Source of the DNA: Pomphorhynchus laevis
Lineage: Eukaryota; Acanthocephala; Palaeacanthocephala; Echinorhynchida; Pomphorhynchidae
DNA length: 64,000 nucleotides
Assembly: GCA_012934845.2 (NCBI GenBank)
Contig: WNNJ02002689.1
Location: forward strand, 62,001-126,000
Direction of reading: 5' to 3'
In this document: positions 35,106 to 46,174 of the stretch, one piece after another
Numbering within the stretch: position 1 is the first letter of the stretch
Layout of the letters: every line of letters begins with the position of its first letter
Position numbers and translations under genes: made by a program
The notes under the pieces: generated by a model
Seen by the model: the letters and a program-made list of their open reading frames with translations, nothing else
What the model was told of the DNA's origin: nothing
The model's database searches: none

Positions 35106-36375
35106 GATCTTTAGACAATATAAATATTAGATAATATACTGTGTTATGATCTTTAGATAATATAAAATATAATGGGAGGTGTTTCTGCTACACCCAGTGT
35201 TGTAAGCCTTCAACATGTCGCGATGTTCTGATTGTAGCGCTGCATGATATTGAAAAGCTGCCACCGTTTGTAATGCCTTAGTGCTGCGTTTAAGGAGCAA
35301 TTCGTTTCTCTTAAGTTTGGCCGCTTGGCGAATTTCCCGATCGATTTCTAGCTTTGTATATCCTCGTTTCAGAAAATCACTTTTAATTGCTCCTTATATA
35401 GCTTCTTACTGTGATGTTATCGTGCTCGATATTTTAATATACGTTGTATATCATTTTGTCTAACAGATATTTTCATAGTTGTGAACACTTTTAGCATATA
35501 AATACACGGCACTGTAATGTGGCCTCCTGAAGAGTTTTGTGTAAAAAGCTGCTTGATCTTCGATTTTCACTCGCTAGATTGTCACGACTAGGAATTAAGC
35601 TGATTCAATTCTTGGTCGTGACAATTGTACTGATTAAAAACGATCGAAGGTAAAGGTCATTGGTCCATCATATATCAGTGTTAAAAATTGGGAAAGGCTC
35701 TCTTCGCCATCTGTTCATATTAACAGAACATCATCAATATAACGTAGCCATATATGTGGCTTTACTGTGGATATCATATTCTTATATGCTTGGAACATTG
35801 CCATGTACAAAATTGCATACACTGGTGCTAACGGGGTACCCATTGAAGTGCCTTGGGAGTGTATGTACATTTTATGGTCGAATTCCAGCACATTGTTATG
35901 GTGGATTAGATTAGTACCCCTTAGGAAAACATCTGATTCTGAACATGTTAGTCGAGGTGTATCTCCACGATTTGCCTTTAGTCACTTATCTTGGGATATA
36001 TTATTGTAAAAGACTTAAACGTCAAGTATTCATTTAATGGCGCCGTCGGGAATGGTTGTTCTCTAAACGACATAAAAGTCGTCCGTGTGCTCTAAATGAG
36101 CGCGTACACTTTCAGCATGGGCTTCAATTTACTGCGAATAAATCTAGATAAGTATTCTGTAGGAGTCAATATGAGGCTAACAATAGGATCTCAAAAAAAG
36201 GGTTTATAACCGTATGTACTTTAGGAAACATATTAAAGCTTCCTACTTTTAATGAACTTTGATGTATAAACGCAGCGCATTTCTGTTATTACCTGCTTAC
36301 CTAGATATGTCATTGTCAATGAAATAATCTGATGTACCGCGGCGGTAATGTCGAGTCTCGATGCCGGACAATATG
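35096..36375 (-). mobile_element. PLE P1, part 1: reverse transcriptase
   Basis: On the minus strand, about 35640-36260 reads FLRGTNLIHHNNVLEF, IHSQGTSMGTPLAPVYAILY and WLRYIDDVLLI. These are the PLE RT motifs GTxMGxPLAP (near 35840) and YIDD (near 35740). A stop follows directly after DDVLLI. The 35106-35430 part codes for KSDFLKRGYTKLEIDREIRQ and KRNELLLKRSTKALQTVAA and is repeated in inverted orientation at about 36394-36670 in P2. A 5' limit near 36375 lies at a perfect palindrome where P1 meets P2. Confidence 0.8.
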
Positions 36376-36393
36376 TTGCATATTGTCCGGCAT
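36361..36393. repeat. palindrome at junction of two inverted PLE copies
   Basis: Arms 36361-36375 and 36379-36393 are exact reverse complements (ATGCCGGACAATATG) around a 3-nt loop. P1 sequence extends to the left and P2 sequence to the right, so the palindrome is the head-to-head junction. Confidence 0.85.
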
Positions 36394-37527
36394 CTTACGG
36401 CACGGTAAGAAGCCATACAAGAAACAATTAAAAGCGATTTTCTGAAACGAGGATATATAAAGCTAGAAATCGGTCGGGAAATTCGCAAAGCGGCCAAACT
36501 TAAGAGAAACGAATTGCTCCTTAAACGCAGCACTAAGGCATTACAAACGGTGGCAGCTTTTCAATATCATGCAGCGCTACAATCAGAACATCGCGACATG
36601 TTGAAGGCTTACAACACTGTGGGTGTAGCAGGAACCCCTCCCATTATATTTTATAAAAGTCTAAAGATTATAAAACAGTCATTGGCGAGGTAACGATTTC
36701 GATCTCATATAGCTAACGAAAGAGTATCGAAACAATACGTTTGTCAATATTGCGACTGACCCAGATGTAAAGCATGCTAAATTATAGAAACAGCAACGTG
36801 TATTCGTAACGGAGTAACAAATAGTAAGTATCGTATTAAGATCGATAGCAACGTCAATTGTGCCTTCTCCCATATATTATATGCAGATACTGGCCGCCTA
36901 TGTTATATTCAATACGTAGGGGAGACGGCTTATACGTTATGCACAAGGATAAACGACTGACGTGCACACATAAAGAAAAATATTATAACAGACGACGATG
37001 TACAGTACGCACTAAGCCGATTGTCACGTGAACGAGAAAATATTTAAATTATACAATTATTCAAAATAGTTTGAATAACATTAAGATCTGAAAAAATGAG
37101 GAATCATTCTGGATTGCACAGCCAATGGCTGACATCCCGTATGATTTAACAACCGCACCAAAGCTAACGTGAAAAGACCGCGCAAACTATTTTAGATGGT
37201 TTTAGATTTATTTTATGTTGTTTCTATGCATTGTGATTTTGTAAACTTTTGTTTGTAATTTTAGATTTATTTGACCTGATGAATACCCCTGAAGGGTTGA
37301 AACGTTGTCAATAATAATTTTGGTTATATTTGTCAGTTTATTTTGGAAATTTTTTAACGATTCACTGCCTTATCAATTTTCCTTTTCACATTTTCTGGTT
37401 TAATGTAATAATTATTCAAATAGACGCTTATCAATAAAAAATTTAACCTGACGATTACTCGCAGTAATATTAATCGTAAGCCAACTACCTAACATTGTAG
37501 ATTGCCACTTTTAAAATAATTAAAAGT
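36379..37527 (+). mobile_element. PLE P2: linker, GIY-YIG domain and 3' end, no insertions
   Basis: A plus-strand PLE, 5' truncated. A mostly open frame gives KSDFLKRGYIKLEIGREI, LLLKRSTKALQTVAAF and PPIIFYKSLKIIKQSLAR. It then stops, continues with RPRCKAC and TATCIRNGVTNSKYRIKID, and reaches GRLCYIQYVGETAYTL near 36890-36935, the GIY-YIG core. TGA follows RIND. The RT core is absent. It carries a hammerhead ribozyme at 37271-37311. It is the uninterrupted counterpart of P1 and holds both empty LINE target sites (36670-36679 and about 36888). Stops and frameshifts make it non-functional. Confidence 0.8.
37271..37311 (+). ncRNA. hammerhead ribozyme, PLE P2
   Basis: In order: TTGAC (stem I), CTGATGA core at 37276-37282, stem II ACCC (37285-37288) with GGGT (37294-37297), core GAAA at 37299-37302, palindromic AACGTT (37301-37306), GTCAA (stem I partner, 37307-37311). 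All conserved hammerhead bases are present. Its place after the GIY-YIG ORF is where PLE terminal repeats carry ribozymes. Confidence 0.7.
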
Positions 37528-37592
37528 GGCCATCTACAACTTCTGCTAGCAATCAATACTCTCGGCGCTGTCGGATCAATAATTAAATTTTC

Positions 37593-38700
37593 TTATAAAA
37601 TAAATATGGTTTGAATATGCGATGTTCAATTCAACAAAATTAAATAAACCGGTAGGCATTGCACTAATTCAAAAATCTTGATTTATTATGTACATTTACT
37701 TGTTTGATTTTATTTAATTATTATACATATTCGATCAAAATTACTTGTCGAATCAATAAATTTCATTGTTTGAAAAATGTAACATCAAAACATTTTATTA
37801 ACTTGAAAACAAAGTCATTTTCATATTTTGAGTAACAGATTTAATTTACATATTTAATTACATAAATGTATTTATAATACAATGATTGATGTTGTGATAT
37901 TTTCAAATTGGCAGTATCGAATATATTTAAACACATAAATCAACAAAATATTATTAAAAATAAATTTAAACTATTAAAAGACGTATGGAATTTCTGGTTA
38001 CTATGTTCGAATTGTCAATCTGGTAGACGAGGAGGTGGTGTAGCCGCGTATATTCAAGGTAGCATCGGTGCGTATACATACTTACTTTTTCGGATTCCAT
38101 TAACTCTTCCGAATATCCTCTTATAATGCCGAAGACGATAGAGAAGGATTTAATAATCTACAACGGCAGTCTGAAGAAATGACTAGAGAAATAGTAATAC
38201 TCTAAATTGTATTTTCACTAAACAGGAACATATCATATAAAACCTTTTGACTGACACTTTTGATATAATGATGAAAACGAAAAGCTGACTATAAATATGG
38301 TATAATTATTAGCTGAAAGAAGATAGCGAACGGCCTGTTTAGAATAATAAGTTCAATAATTGTATATAAACTGTTGGAATGTATTATTAAATAAAACATG
38401 AAGCATTATTGATAATCCATTATTGAAGCAAAATTAAAATTAATAAATTCGAGTCCAAACTTGAAAGATCGTCTGGTTTGGGTGCATTGAAGCACAAATT
38501 TAAAAGACTTACCAATTGAACTTGTCGCGACAGGTAAATGTAAACTTTAATGAATGATGCAAACTTTTTTATGGAATAAAAAGTTTAACATAATATGCTT
38601 TGGAAAAATTATTCTAGCTGAAAATTTTTATGGATGGATGATAAATAATATACTTTGTATTAGAATGAGATACTATATAATCAAATTTAATCAGAGAAAA
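37593..38700 (+). repeat. repeat R, copy 2 (longer), with LINE endonuclease relic
   Basis: The first 368 bp equal copy 1 at 26835. The extra middle part (37961 to about 38600) includes a plus-strand reading WLLCSNCQSGRRGGGVAAYI, then QGSIGAY. This resembles the RGGGVA.Y(I) block of LINE AP-endonucleases. The end near 38630-38685 matches copy 1 again. It may be a rearranged LINE or a composite non-autonomous element. Confidence 0.6.
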
Positions 38701-40320
38701 TACGTCCTTAACACGTATTTTGTCTCGCTGCTATTTTGGGTCGATGAATAGAGATCGAATCCTGCTTACCTCTAATCCTTATTCTATACGTAGAATAAGT
38801 AAAGAATATAAATAATAAATAATAAATATAAATAAAAAATAAACGCAGACTCAGTTATCTGATCTGATATCTGATATTGTGTTAATTTATATATTTTACT
38901 ATTTTACTAGTTATTTATAAAATCTTATATCCTTCTTTATTATTTATATTATTTATTTTACTAGGAAGATGTGATTGTTGAATCATACATGGTTAAATAT
39001 GTTCGTTGAAAGTTTTAGCTCGCTCTAATTTGCAAGAATGGTTTAAATATAGGAGGGATTGATTTTTACTATTGCTTTCTAAAGTTCACTATAAAGCTCT
39101 GGATTGATTTGCAGAATTAATGCCTTGTTAACGAAAACCTTAAAGTAACGCTATTTATTTTTGTAAGTAGGCTTTGTGTTATACTTCGGGTAGGTTGGAT
39201 TTTTGGTAATATCGTCGTAAGCATCAGTTCTGTGGCTTTTAAGATCGGTACAAATTGTACGGACGTTAACTGTAAAAGCTTATACCCTGATTGTTTCCAT
39301 ATATGCTGGCAGTGGGGATGGATAAATGTATATTCTGAAACCAATTTGAACCTGTTATCAGTTTCCAAAGAAAGCTTATCGAGTATTGCAACATTCTCAC
39401 AAACGTGATATGAATAGGCGATTCGTATTTGCTCAGTCATAAAAATGATCAATGGTATTCATGAGGATGTTATTAGCTCTTTATTAAAGTGCCGATTAAT
39501 AGCACGAGCAGAAGATAATAACCACATTAAGCTAACTTAATGTGGTTATTAACTTAAAGATAACTTGATAACTTAAATAACAGTGAATTTCTGGCTAATT
39601 CAGTAGCTTAGAAATATTCCCGGTATTGGCATGTTCTAGTAAATTATTATATTATAGATACTAGCGAATAGCTTTAAAACTTCAAAGTCAAAATTATGAG
39701 TACTATCAAATTCGTTATTTTTGTTATTTACGATGCTATCGTAGTACTAGTACAAACTACTATAGTTTGTTGTAATTAAATTTATTTATTTTATAATTTA
39801 ACATTTAATCAATTTAATTTAACATTTAATTTATATCATAATAAATTAGTGTTTGTTGCTCCAAAATTCTAAAATTATATGAAAATATTTATTATCAAAT
39901 TCAGATTGTATTTCGATAGAACTACATAAATTTATTAATGTTTATTTCCATGTATTTAAGCATTAAGTGTTTAATTAATTAAATCGTTTTTATTTAAGTA
40001 ATCGTTTGTAAATTTTTATTGTAGACACAAAAACAATATTTGTTTATCATTCAAATAGGTTTAACAGTTAAAAAACATTCAATGGTAAACAAAATTAGAC
40101 ATTTCACCGTATCCTAATTTATGCGAGCTTCATTCACAAGTTTTAGAGAGAACACAATCGTACAGCAACACACTTCAATGTTGAAAATTGAAGTATTACA
40201 ATTTAAGAATTTATTTAATTTAGAATGCAATAAATATTCAATTTTATTCAAATTTAATTATTATTTTAATAATAAATATTTTTCAAAATATTTAGATATT
40301 TTAACTCCTCAAAACATTTG
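38701..40320. other. AT-rich region with hairpins and an unassigned ORF
   Basis: A minus-strand ORF of 111 codons (39117-39452; TEQIRIAYSYHVCENVAILD and later KLLQLTSVQFVPILKATELM) is not recognised and may be chance. About 38845-38890 resembles the ACTCAGTTATCTGAT end of repeat family C. Perfect hairpins occur at 39517-39550 (14-bp arms) and 40302-40328 (12-bp arms). Confidence 0.4.
39517..39550. repeat. perfect 14-bp hairpin
   Basis: Arms 39517-39530 and 39537-39550 around the 6-nt loop GCTAAC. Confidence 0.85.
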
Positions 40321-40760
40321 AGGAGTTAGGGGCCGAAACCTGGTAGCATAACAGTTCCTCTTGATGACCTCTTATCTTTATTCTGATACAACGTCTGTTA
40401 GTTATTAGTTAATTCATAAAAGTGACGTTTATTTTGAATTTTAATTATAAATTTTTACGTTATATAAATTTTAAAAAATCTTATAAATTATATTATTCCT
40501 CCATCAGGAGGAACATAGCAGTTACTCCTGATAACATCTAATCCTTATTCTGAAACATCGTCTGTTGTTTATTAGTCAATTCATAAAAAAAACGTTTATT
40601 TTAAATTTCAATTTTTTAACTTGATTTAAATTACAGAAAATCTAAAAACAATTATTAATTTTATTATTTAATTATTAAATTTTGATTTAGCATTATTATG
40701 TTTTGTTTATTTTATAATTATATAACAATACGTAGACTCAGTTAGCTGATTTGATTAATA
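40302..40760 (+). repeat. dispersed AT-rich repeat family C (two partial copies)
   Basis: A 12-bp hairpin (40302-40313 with 40317-40328) is followed by GGGGCCGAAACCTGGTAGCA, then CAGTTCCTCTTGATGACCTC and TTATTCTGATACAACGTCTG. A diverged second unit starts near 40503 and ends with CAATACGTAGACTCAGTTAG (about 40725-40750). The same pieces recur at 50190-50335 (plus) and in reverse at 57790-58395 and 61600-61790. Non-coding; probably a non-autonomous transposable element. Confidence 0.6.
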
Positions 40761-40849
40761 ATTATATTATTATCATGTGTATTTAAACGAATTTTATTAT
40801 AAACAAAGAAAACTGTATAATAAAGAAATACTAAATTAATAATAATAAA

Positions 40850-40920
40850 TAGTGAATCCACTTCATCATCAGGTGAAGTGGGTTCATCACTTTTCTATTT
40901 TTCAAAGTAGAAAAGTGATG
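40850..40920. repeat. two adjacent hairpins
   Basis: A near-perfect 12-bp hairpin (about 40854-40865 with 40874-40885) is followed by a perfect 13-bp hairpin (40885-40897 with 40908-40920). Confidence 0.8.
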
Positions 40921-40929
40921 TTGATAAAA

Positions 40930-41754
40930 GTGTTCAAATTACCAGATAATAATTTTATAATTTGCAAATCAATTATAACATTTCAACTTACTACATCGAC
41001 AAGCTTAATATTGACTACCACACCACAACTCAATAAAAATTAATTTCTACAGAGTTCGTTACCCTGTTATGAACTAAGTCAGATAACCAAAATGAACTCT
41101 TCAGTATGATGTGGGTATATGTTTAAAATGATTTCGAATTTCACACAGTATGACTACCAATTTGTTTCTCTTCAGATTTCTTCCGTTTTACTAGGGATCC
41201 AGTAATTGCAATGAATGTGAAAATATCATCAGTATAAAATATCGTATATTCAGTTGAGAGAATAGAAGACAGCGTAAACAGAATGTCAAAATAAAAAGAA
41301 ATTCATCTCTATAATGACGAATATATTGCTAAAAGGTATAAATTATGATAGTTGCGATAATAATTCTCTTCAAATTGTTAAAAGACGTTGTTGAAAGCAA
41401 GAACAAGAAATATAAATAATAACGGGTGCAATATACACCTTGATTACGAAACTAAGAAGACAGGCACGTGGAATTCAGCAAAGTGTTGTTTAGATAATTT
41501 CTGAAATTTTTGTTATAATTATACATTAAGGGTATAACAATTGCATATCAGCTTGCCTTACTTAAAATTTCTATTCGTCAGCAGTGCATTCGCTAATTAA
41601 GGGAGGCGGCCCTTGAAACGACGCAAATTCAAAGCCAGGATTATTCACTGTTCACAAATAATCTTACCGAACAAAGTATTCGTATTAATTGACATTAACA
41701 AGTCACGAAATGTTTGGGGCTTATCTCATTTTAGCTTATTCAACGAAGATGCGC
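40930..41754. other. spacer before LINE A4
   Basis: No gene or repeat recognised. Confidence 0.35.
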
Positions 41755-41766
41755 AATTATAGAATG
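41755..41766. repeat. target-site duplication of LINE A4 (left)
   Basis: AATTATAGAATG, repeated exactly at 45639-45650. Confidence 0.9.
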
Positions 41767-41788
41767 GATAGTTATCGGAGTGGTAAAA

Positions 41789-43022
41789 ATGAATGCTAAC
41801 ACGCTATCGGAGCTTCAAAGCTCTACAACTTTTGGCGATTTTACAATGAAATATGGTAGTAATGAACGATCTGGTTCAATTCTTTCGTCTACTGGAGACA
41901 ATTCTGATCAGGTTAGTAATGTTTCGTGTTTATTAAACGCAGATAAGGGGCTGCTACCCCCGATCCCAAAATTAGCTAACCTGTGCATTATCAATTCAAC
42001 AAAACCAATAGAGAAACACAATCTCTTCTCAACTTTTTTGCGAAAGTTTGTATCAATTCATCCAAACAGGGTGCTGTTCAATTCAGTGAAGATTTTGGAC
42101 AATACTGTAAGAGTTTCCTTCCCGAATGCCTCTTTATTAAAGGAATACAAAGATTATTTTGACAAGCACCTTTTGGACTCTGGTTCCATAACGTTGAAAC
42201 CCCTTCAGTGCTCAGTTAAAATATCTAATTTTCCATTGTTTCTAACAGAAGAAGATTTGATAACTCTGAAAAAATTGTATGGCCTCCAATCAGTGAGGCA
42301 AGTCCTAGGTAAGGGGGGCGACCCCTCCCAGTGGCTTTTGCAAATACAGATCTTGATTCCGCTCTGCTTCTTTCTAAATCGTCAGCGAATCCTTTCCCAG
42401 GTTTTAACTTAGGATTCACTTTAATTGACGAAGACCGACTCACATTCCCACACTGTAACAAGTGCCATGCCTGGGGCCACTGGTACTCTACATGCAGCAA
42501 GGCCTTGGTATGCGGTGTTTGTGGTGCTGGGGATTGTCAGTATGCTTGTAAAGGGGAAAGATGTCAGGCCTCGCCCTCTTGGGCTAATTGTGGAGGGGAA
42601 CATCCGGCCTAGTCAAGGCGCTGCAGAATATTTAAAGAATATAAACAACTGTTTGTTAAGCCTAGAACCCCGATCAACTACGCCTCTGCTGCTGGTTCAC
42701 CAGCCGACCGGATGTCAAACGCTGACATCATTCAACTTCTTGATAACCAGAAACGAGTAATTTTTTCGCAATTTCAAACAATGATTGGACCTCTGCTATC
42801 CTCTTTTGTAGGGACAACAGCTGCCCCCATGCCTAACGAGCTTAAAACCCCCCACTCCAAGAAGAGGGGGGCTTCGGCCAGAACAGTCCCACCCCCAAGG
42901 TGGGGAAGATGATCAAGGATAAGAAGGCTTCTCTGGGAAATGAAGATATTGCCCTGGGGGGTACGACCCGCGACGGGGCTAGTGGCAGTGAGGGTAACCC
43001 TCCTGCACCTAGCTCTGTCTAG
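41789..43022 (+). pseudogene. LINE A4 ORF1, zinc-knuckle RNA-binding protein
   Basis: ORF1 proteins bind element RNA and escort it for reverse transcription. From ATG 41789 the frame runs with LLPPIPKLANLCIINSTKPI and KISNFPLFLTEEDLITLKKL, an RRM-like alternation typical of LINE ORF1. A frameshift near 42300-42335 moves to FANTDLDSALLLSKSSANPF and then zinc knuckle 1, CNKCHAWGHWYSTC (C-x2-C-x4-H-x4-C). A cysteine-rich stretch (CGVCGAGDCQYAC) and a third knuckle follow; there TAG at 42610-42612 replaces the Trp seen in copy A1 (PAWSRKC). A last frameshift in a C-run near 42890-42900 leads to the shared C-terminus KASLGNEDIA and TAG at 43020-43022. There are three lesions in about 411 codons. 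Confidence 0.85.
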
Positions 43023-43054
43023 GTTGGCATCCCCCTTCCAACTAATTTAGCCCA

Positions 43055-45504
43055 ATGGTGAGTAAACCTGAGCCTTTTTCACTGAATATTCTTCAGTGGA
43101 ATTCGGGAGGTGCTTCTGCCCTTAGACTTTTATCTGGTAGAGACGCAGATGTTATAGTCCTCCAGGAGACGCGGTCTATCCGTCTCCCCCAGGACATTAC
43201 TCGATTTATCCCAAAGCAAATTTGTTCCCACTATACTCCGTACATAACCCCACCTCACTCCTCTTCATCTCAAGGACTCTTGACCCTAGTTAAATGCTCT
43301 TTAAGGTTCTTCCTCCTGCTAAATTACTCTTGTCCTGCCCTGTCTTGTCTAGTAGTTTCACTCGTTAAGAACGGTAAACGCCTCAGTCTAGCCAACGTCT
43401 ACATTCGTCCAGGAGAGATTCACAAGAACCGTGACCTTCTGGATGGTATTATCGATAGCGGCTATGACATTGTACTAGGTGACTTCAACGACAGAACTGG
43501 TCGTTGGATTAATGCTGCTCTCCGCAGAGCCAGGAACGGTTATCTTATTCACAAACCACCGTGCCCTGCATTTCATTGCACATCAACGAATTCACTCCTC
43601 GACTTATTACTGCTACACGAGAGATGGTTGTTAAAACCCTTTTGCACGGAGCAGTCGCGACAGCATCTGTCCACATCTCATGATCTAATTCGCTGGCGGA
43701 TAGAGGAGGATACGCTGCTTCGGAGAAGATTCCACTTTGACCCGATCAGAGTGGCTTTCTTCCAAGCTGCTATCCAACGCTTCCCCCGAATTAGTAATGA
43801 GAATTTAACCGAATTTAATTCCTACCTCTCTTCGCAAGCTACCGCATTGCTTTCGACAACCTATAAAGGTCGCATTTTCAATCCCACTCCGACGAAACTC
43901 AAGGTTCTAGCAAAACTACTGAACCTCCCTAATCTCTCTTCTTCCGCCAGACAGACTCTCTCGAATGAATACTGGCGCACCAGATATTGGTTCCAGCTGA
44001 GTAGGGATAGGGCGAGCATTGCTCGTCTTAACCCTTCTCAGTCTTCCTTTTGGAAGATTTTCAAGAAGGAGAAGTTTGCTTGTTGGAGGGATAGGGCCTT
44101 GGGTTGGATCGGTAGAATTGGCCTTGATAAAGTTTTAGAAGAGTCACTTGCCTTACACAACTATGGAGCCACTCAATCTCCGCAACAAATCCCCCTTGGG
44201 GAGACTTCAGGAGTAGAGACTTATCTGTCACAGATATTCTCAACGCCTGGGGGCCTCTTCCAAGCACCTCCAAAACCGTCGCTCCACTCTCTTCTCGTGT
44301 CTGTCAGCTTTTGACAACCGATCAAAGAAGGAAGGTGGCCATCACAATGCTATTAGCCACCACATCTGATGTAGCCGGCATCAACATTAGCAAGAGAATT
44401 TTTATTCCAAAAAAGTTTCCGGTTTCTTGTCCTAAAGACCTGCGGCCCATTTCGATTCAAAATTCCCTCGTCTCGATATACGAGAAAGCGCTTGCGCGTA
44501 GAATCCGCGACCATCTGATTAGGCGAAATTTAATCCCACCTGGTTTCCATGGGTTTGTTAAAGGTCGCTCGGTCCATTCAGCAGTTGGTGAAGTGCATCG
44601 GTTTTGTCAGGAGAACAGTCATCAGCTAGCTGTGGCAGTTTTCCTTGATTTTTCCGCTGCATTTGACCGCATCTCCATTCCCTTTGTTATCTCTTCTCTC
44701 AGGTCCCTCGGGTTGCCTGCGAGAATTGTTAACAGGGTGGAGATACTGCTGTACACCAAGCGATTTTATTATGATGACGACCCTGATGCGCGTCAGTTCT
44801 ACCCTATTACGGGTATGCCTCAAGGTTCACCACTTTCTCCAATCTTATATCTTGCTGCCTCAATTATTCTATTTAAAATATTTAAACGTGAACAACGTCT
44901 AGTGGTGTACGCTGATGACACCACAGCCCTGTTCACTGGACGCAGGTGCAAAGACGTAGTCTCGGACATCAGCCGCTTCTTTTTAAGATTAAAAGACCAG
45001 TTGCCTAGATCCAACCTTATTCTAAACTCCGCTAAATCGCAGGTGGTTGTCTTTCATGGCTCCCCTGCAACCAAGAAAAAACTTAAGAGACTAGCACTCT
45101 CTACGCTCTCCTCCATATTTGCATCCGAACCACTCCCTGTCTTCACAAGTCGAGTAAAATACCTGGGGTTCACCGTTTCGGTAAACTGGTCGGCGAAAGC
45201 CGACCTGGATAGACTCAAACGTATCCTGAAGAAAGCTAGGTGGGCTCTGAAACGGGCCCAGCATCTGTCGTTGAATGGGAAAACCCAGGTGCGCCTTTGG
45301 GGTACCTGGGCTATCTCGGGATTAGTCTTCTTCTCAAGAGGACGTCCCCCAGAGCAAAGACTAAGGTTTCTTAAGCTTCTCGTCTCTCGTTTACCCAACA
45401 TCGTCCTCACCGATTGGATTCTTCGGGAGGTGAAAGACCCCGGGTGGTTCAATCGGAAAGCGGCGTGCTGGATTGGTTGGGGGCTCAGATCCCCATTGAT
45501 TTGA
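43055..45504 (+). pseudogene. LINE A4 ORF2, AP-endonuclease and reverse transcriptase (one frameshift)
   Basis: The enzyme nicks target DNA and primes reverse transcription there. ATG 43055 opens the endonuclease: FSLNILQWNSGGASALRLL, DADVIVLQETRS, NVYIRPGEIHKNRDLL, VLGDFNDRTGRW (residues about 8-165). A linker follows. A single base is lost in the C-run at 44191-44195: A3 has CCCGCC where this copy has CCCCC. This moves the RT to the +1 frame. RT motifs: KDLRPISIQNSL, FVKGRSVHSA, FLDFSAAFDRIS (44645), GMPQGSPLSP (44813) and VVYADDTTAL (44905). The end is CWIGWGLRSPLI. Length of about 817 codons with no RNase H. Repairing one base would leave it fully open, so loss of function is recent. Confidence 0.9.
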
Positions 45505-45638
45505 GGCCTTAATAGGAAGAAGACAAAGAAATTGTTGACCTATTTTTTCTGTTGACTGACTGTTTATTTTTTTAACGGACTTCTTGTTAAACGACACTTC
45601 CATTTATGTATTTTTATTAATAAAGTCTTATTATTATA

Positions 45639-45650
45639 AATTATAGAATG
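45639..45650. repeat. target-site duplication of LINE A4 (right)
   Basis: AATTATAGAATG, the partner of 41755-41766. Confidence 0.9.
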
Positions 45651-45998
45651 CTATATAGAAAAATTTGCGGTGTTAGATAACGGACTATTGCGCAAGTTAT
45701 ATAGGGAATACAACTTGACAGAAGGTTACGAGAATACGGAACGCTTTGGCACTACGAGAATACGGAACCTTATACGCAATAGGATTCCTAAAATCCTTAA
45801 CTTCTATTATGCGCAATAGGATTCAGTTAAACAGATTTCAATGAACCATATGCACCCTCATAGAGCAACATCACATAGCTAACTCATAACGCTTTAAAAC
45901 ATCCAAATGAAACAATGTTGAACAGTTCAATAATTAGATATACAGAAAGGTGTAGATATACAGCCATCCTAGTGGATGTAACGTTTAATCGCGATACA
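45651..45998. other. spacer with short duplications
   Basis: TACGAGAATACGGAAC occurs twice (near 45728-45775), and a unit like ATACGCAATAGGATTC occurs twice (near 45773 and 45810). No gene. Confidence 0.5.
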
Positions 45999-46000
45999 TA

Positions 46001-46028
46001 CGAGGGTTGCCTTTTATATTTCGGGATT
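46001..46028 (+). repeat. mariner left TIR
   Basis: 28 bp, an exact inverted match to 47266-47293. GGCAACCC just inside is a partial internal echo of the TIR. Confidence 0.9.
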
Positions 46029-46174
46029 TGGCAACCCTGCTGTTGCAATCTGTCAACTGACAGCTCTATCGTAAAGTTAGAAGTTTTTAAGGTTATACGT
46101 ACTCAGAACGTTTTGACATACGAGCGCTATTGGTGTTCTTTACAGTAAATTAAAAGATTCACCTGTCCCCAAGA

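Larger units (their letters stand above)
41767..45638 (+). mobile_element. LINE family A, copy A4 (complete, best preserved)
   Basis: A 3872-bp element bounded by a perfect 12-bp target duplication. It has a 22-nt leader, ORF1 (zinc-knuckle protein), a 32-nt gap, ORF2 (endonuclease plus RT) and a 3' UTR of about 130 nt ending TTATTATTAT. The 3' end matches A3, which confirms the border. There are no LTRs and no RNase H domain. Clade unresolved: an AP-endonuclease LINE of the Jockey/R1/I/CR1 assemblage. The clean duplication and nearly open ORFs make it the youngest LINE in the window. Confidence 0.9.
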
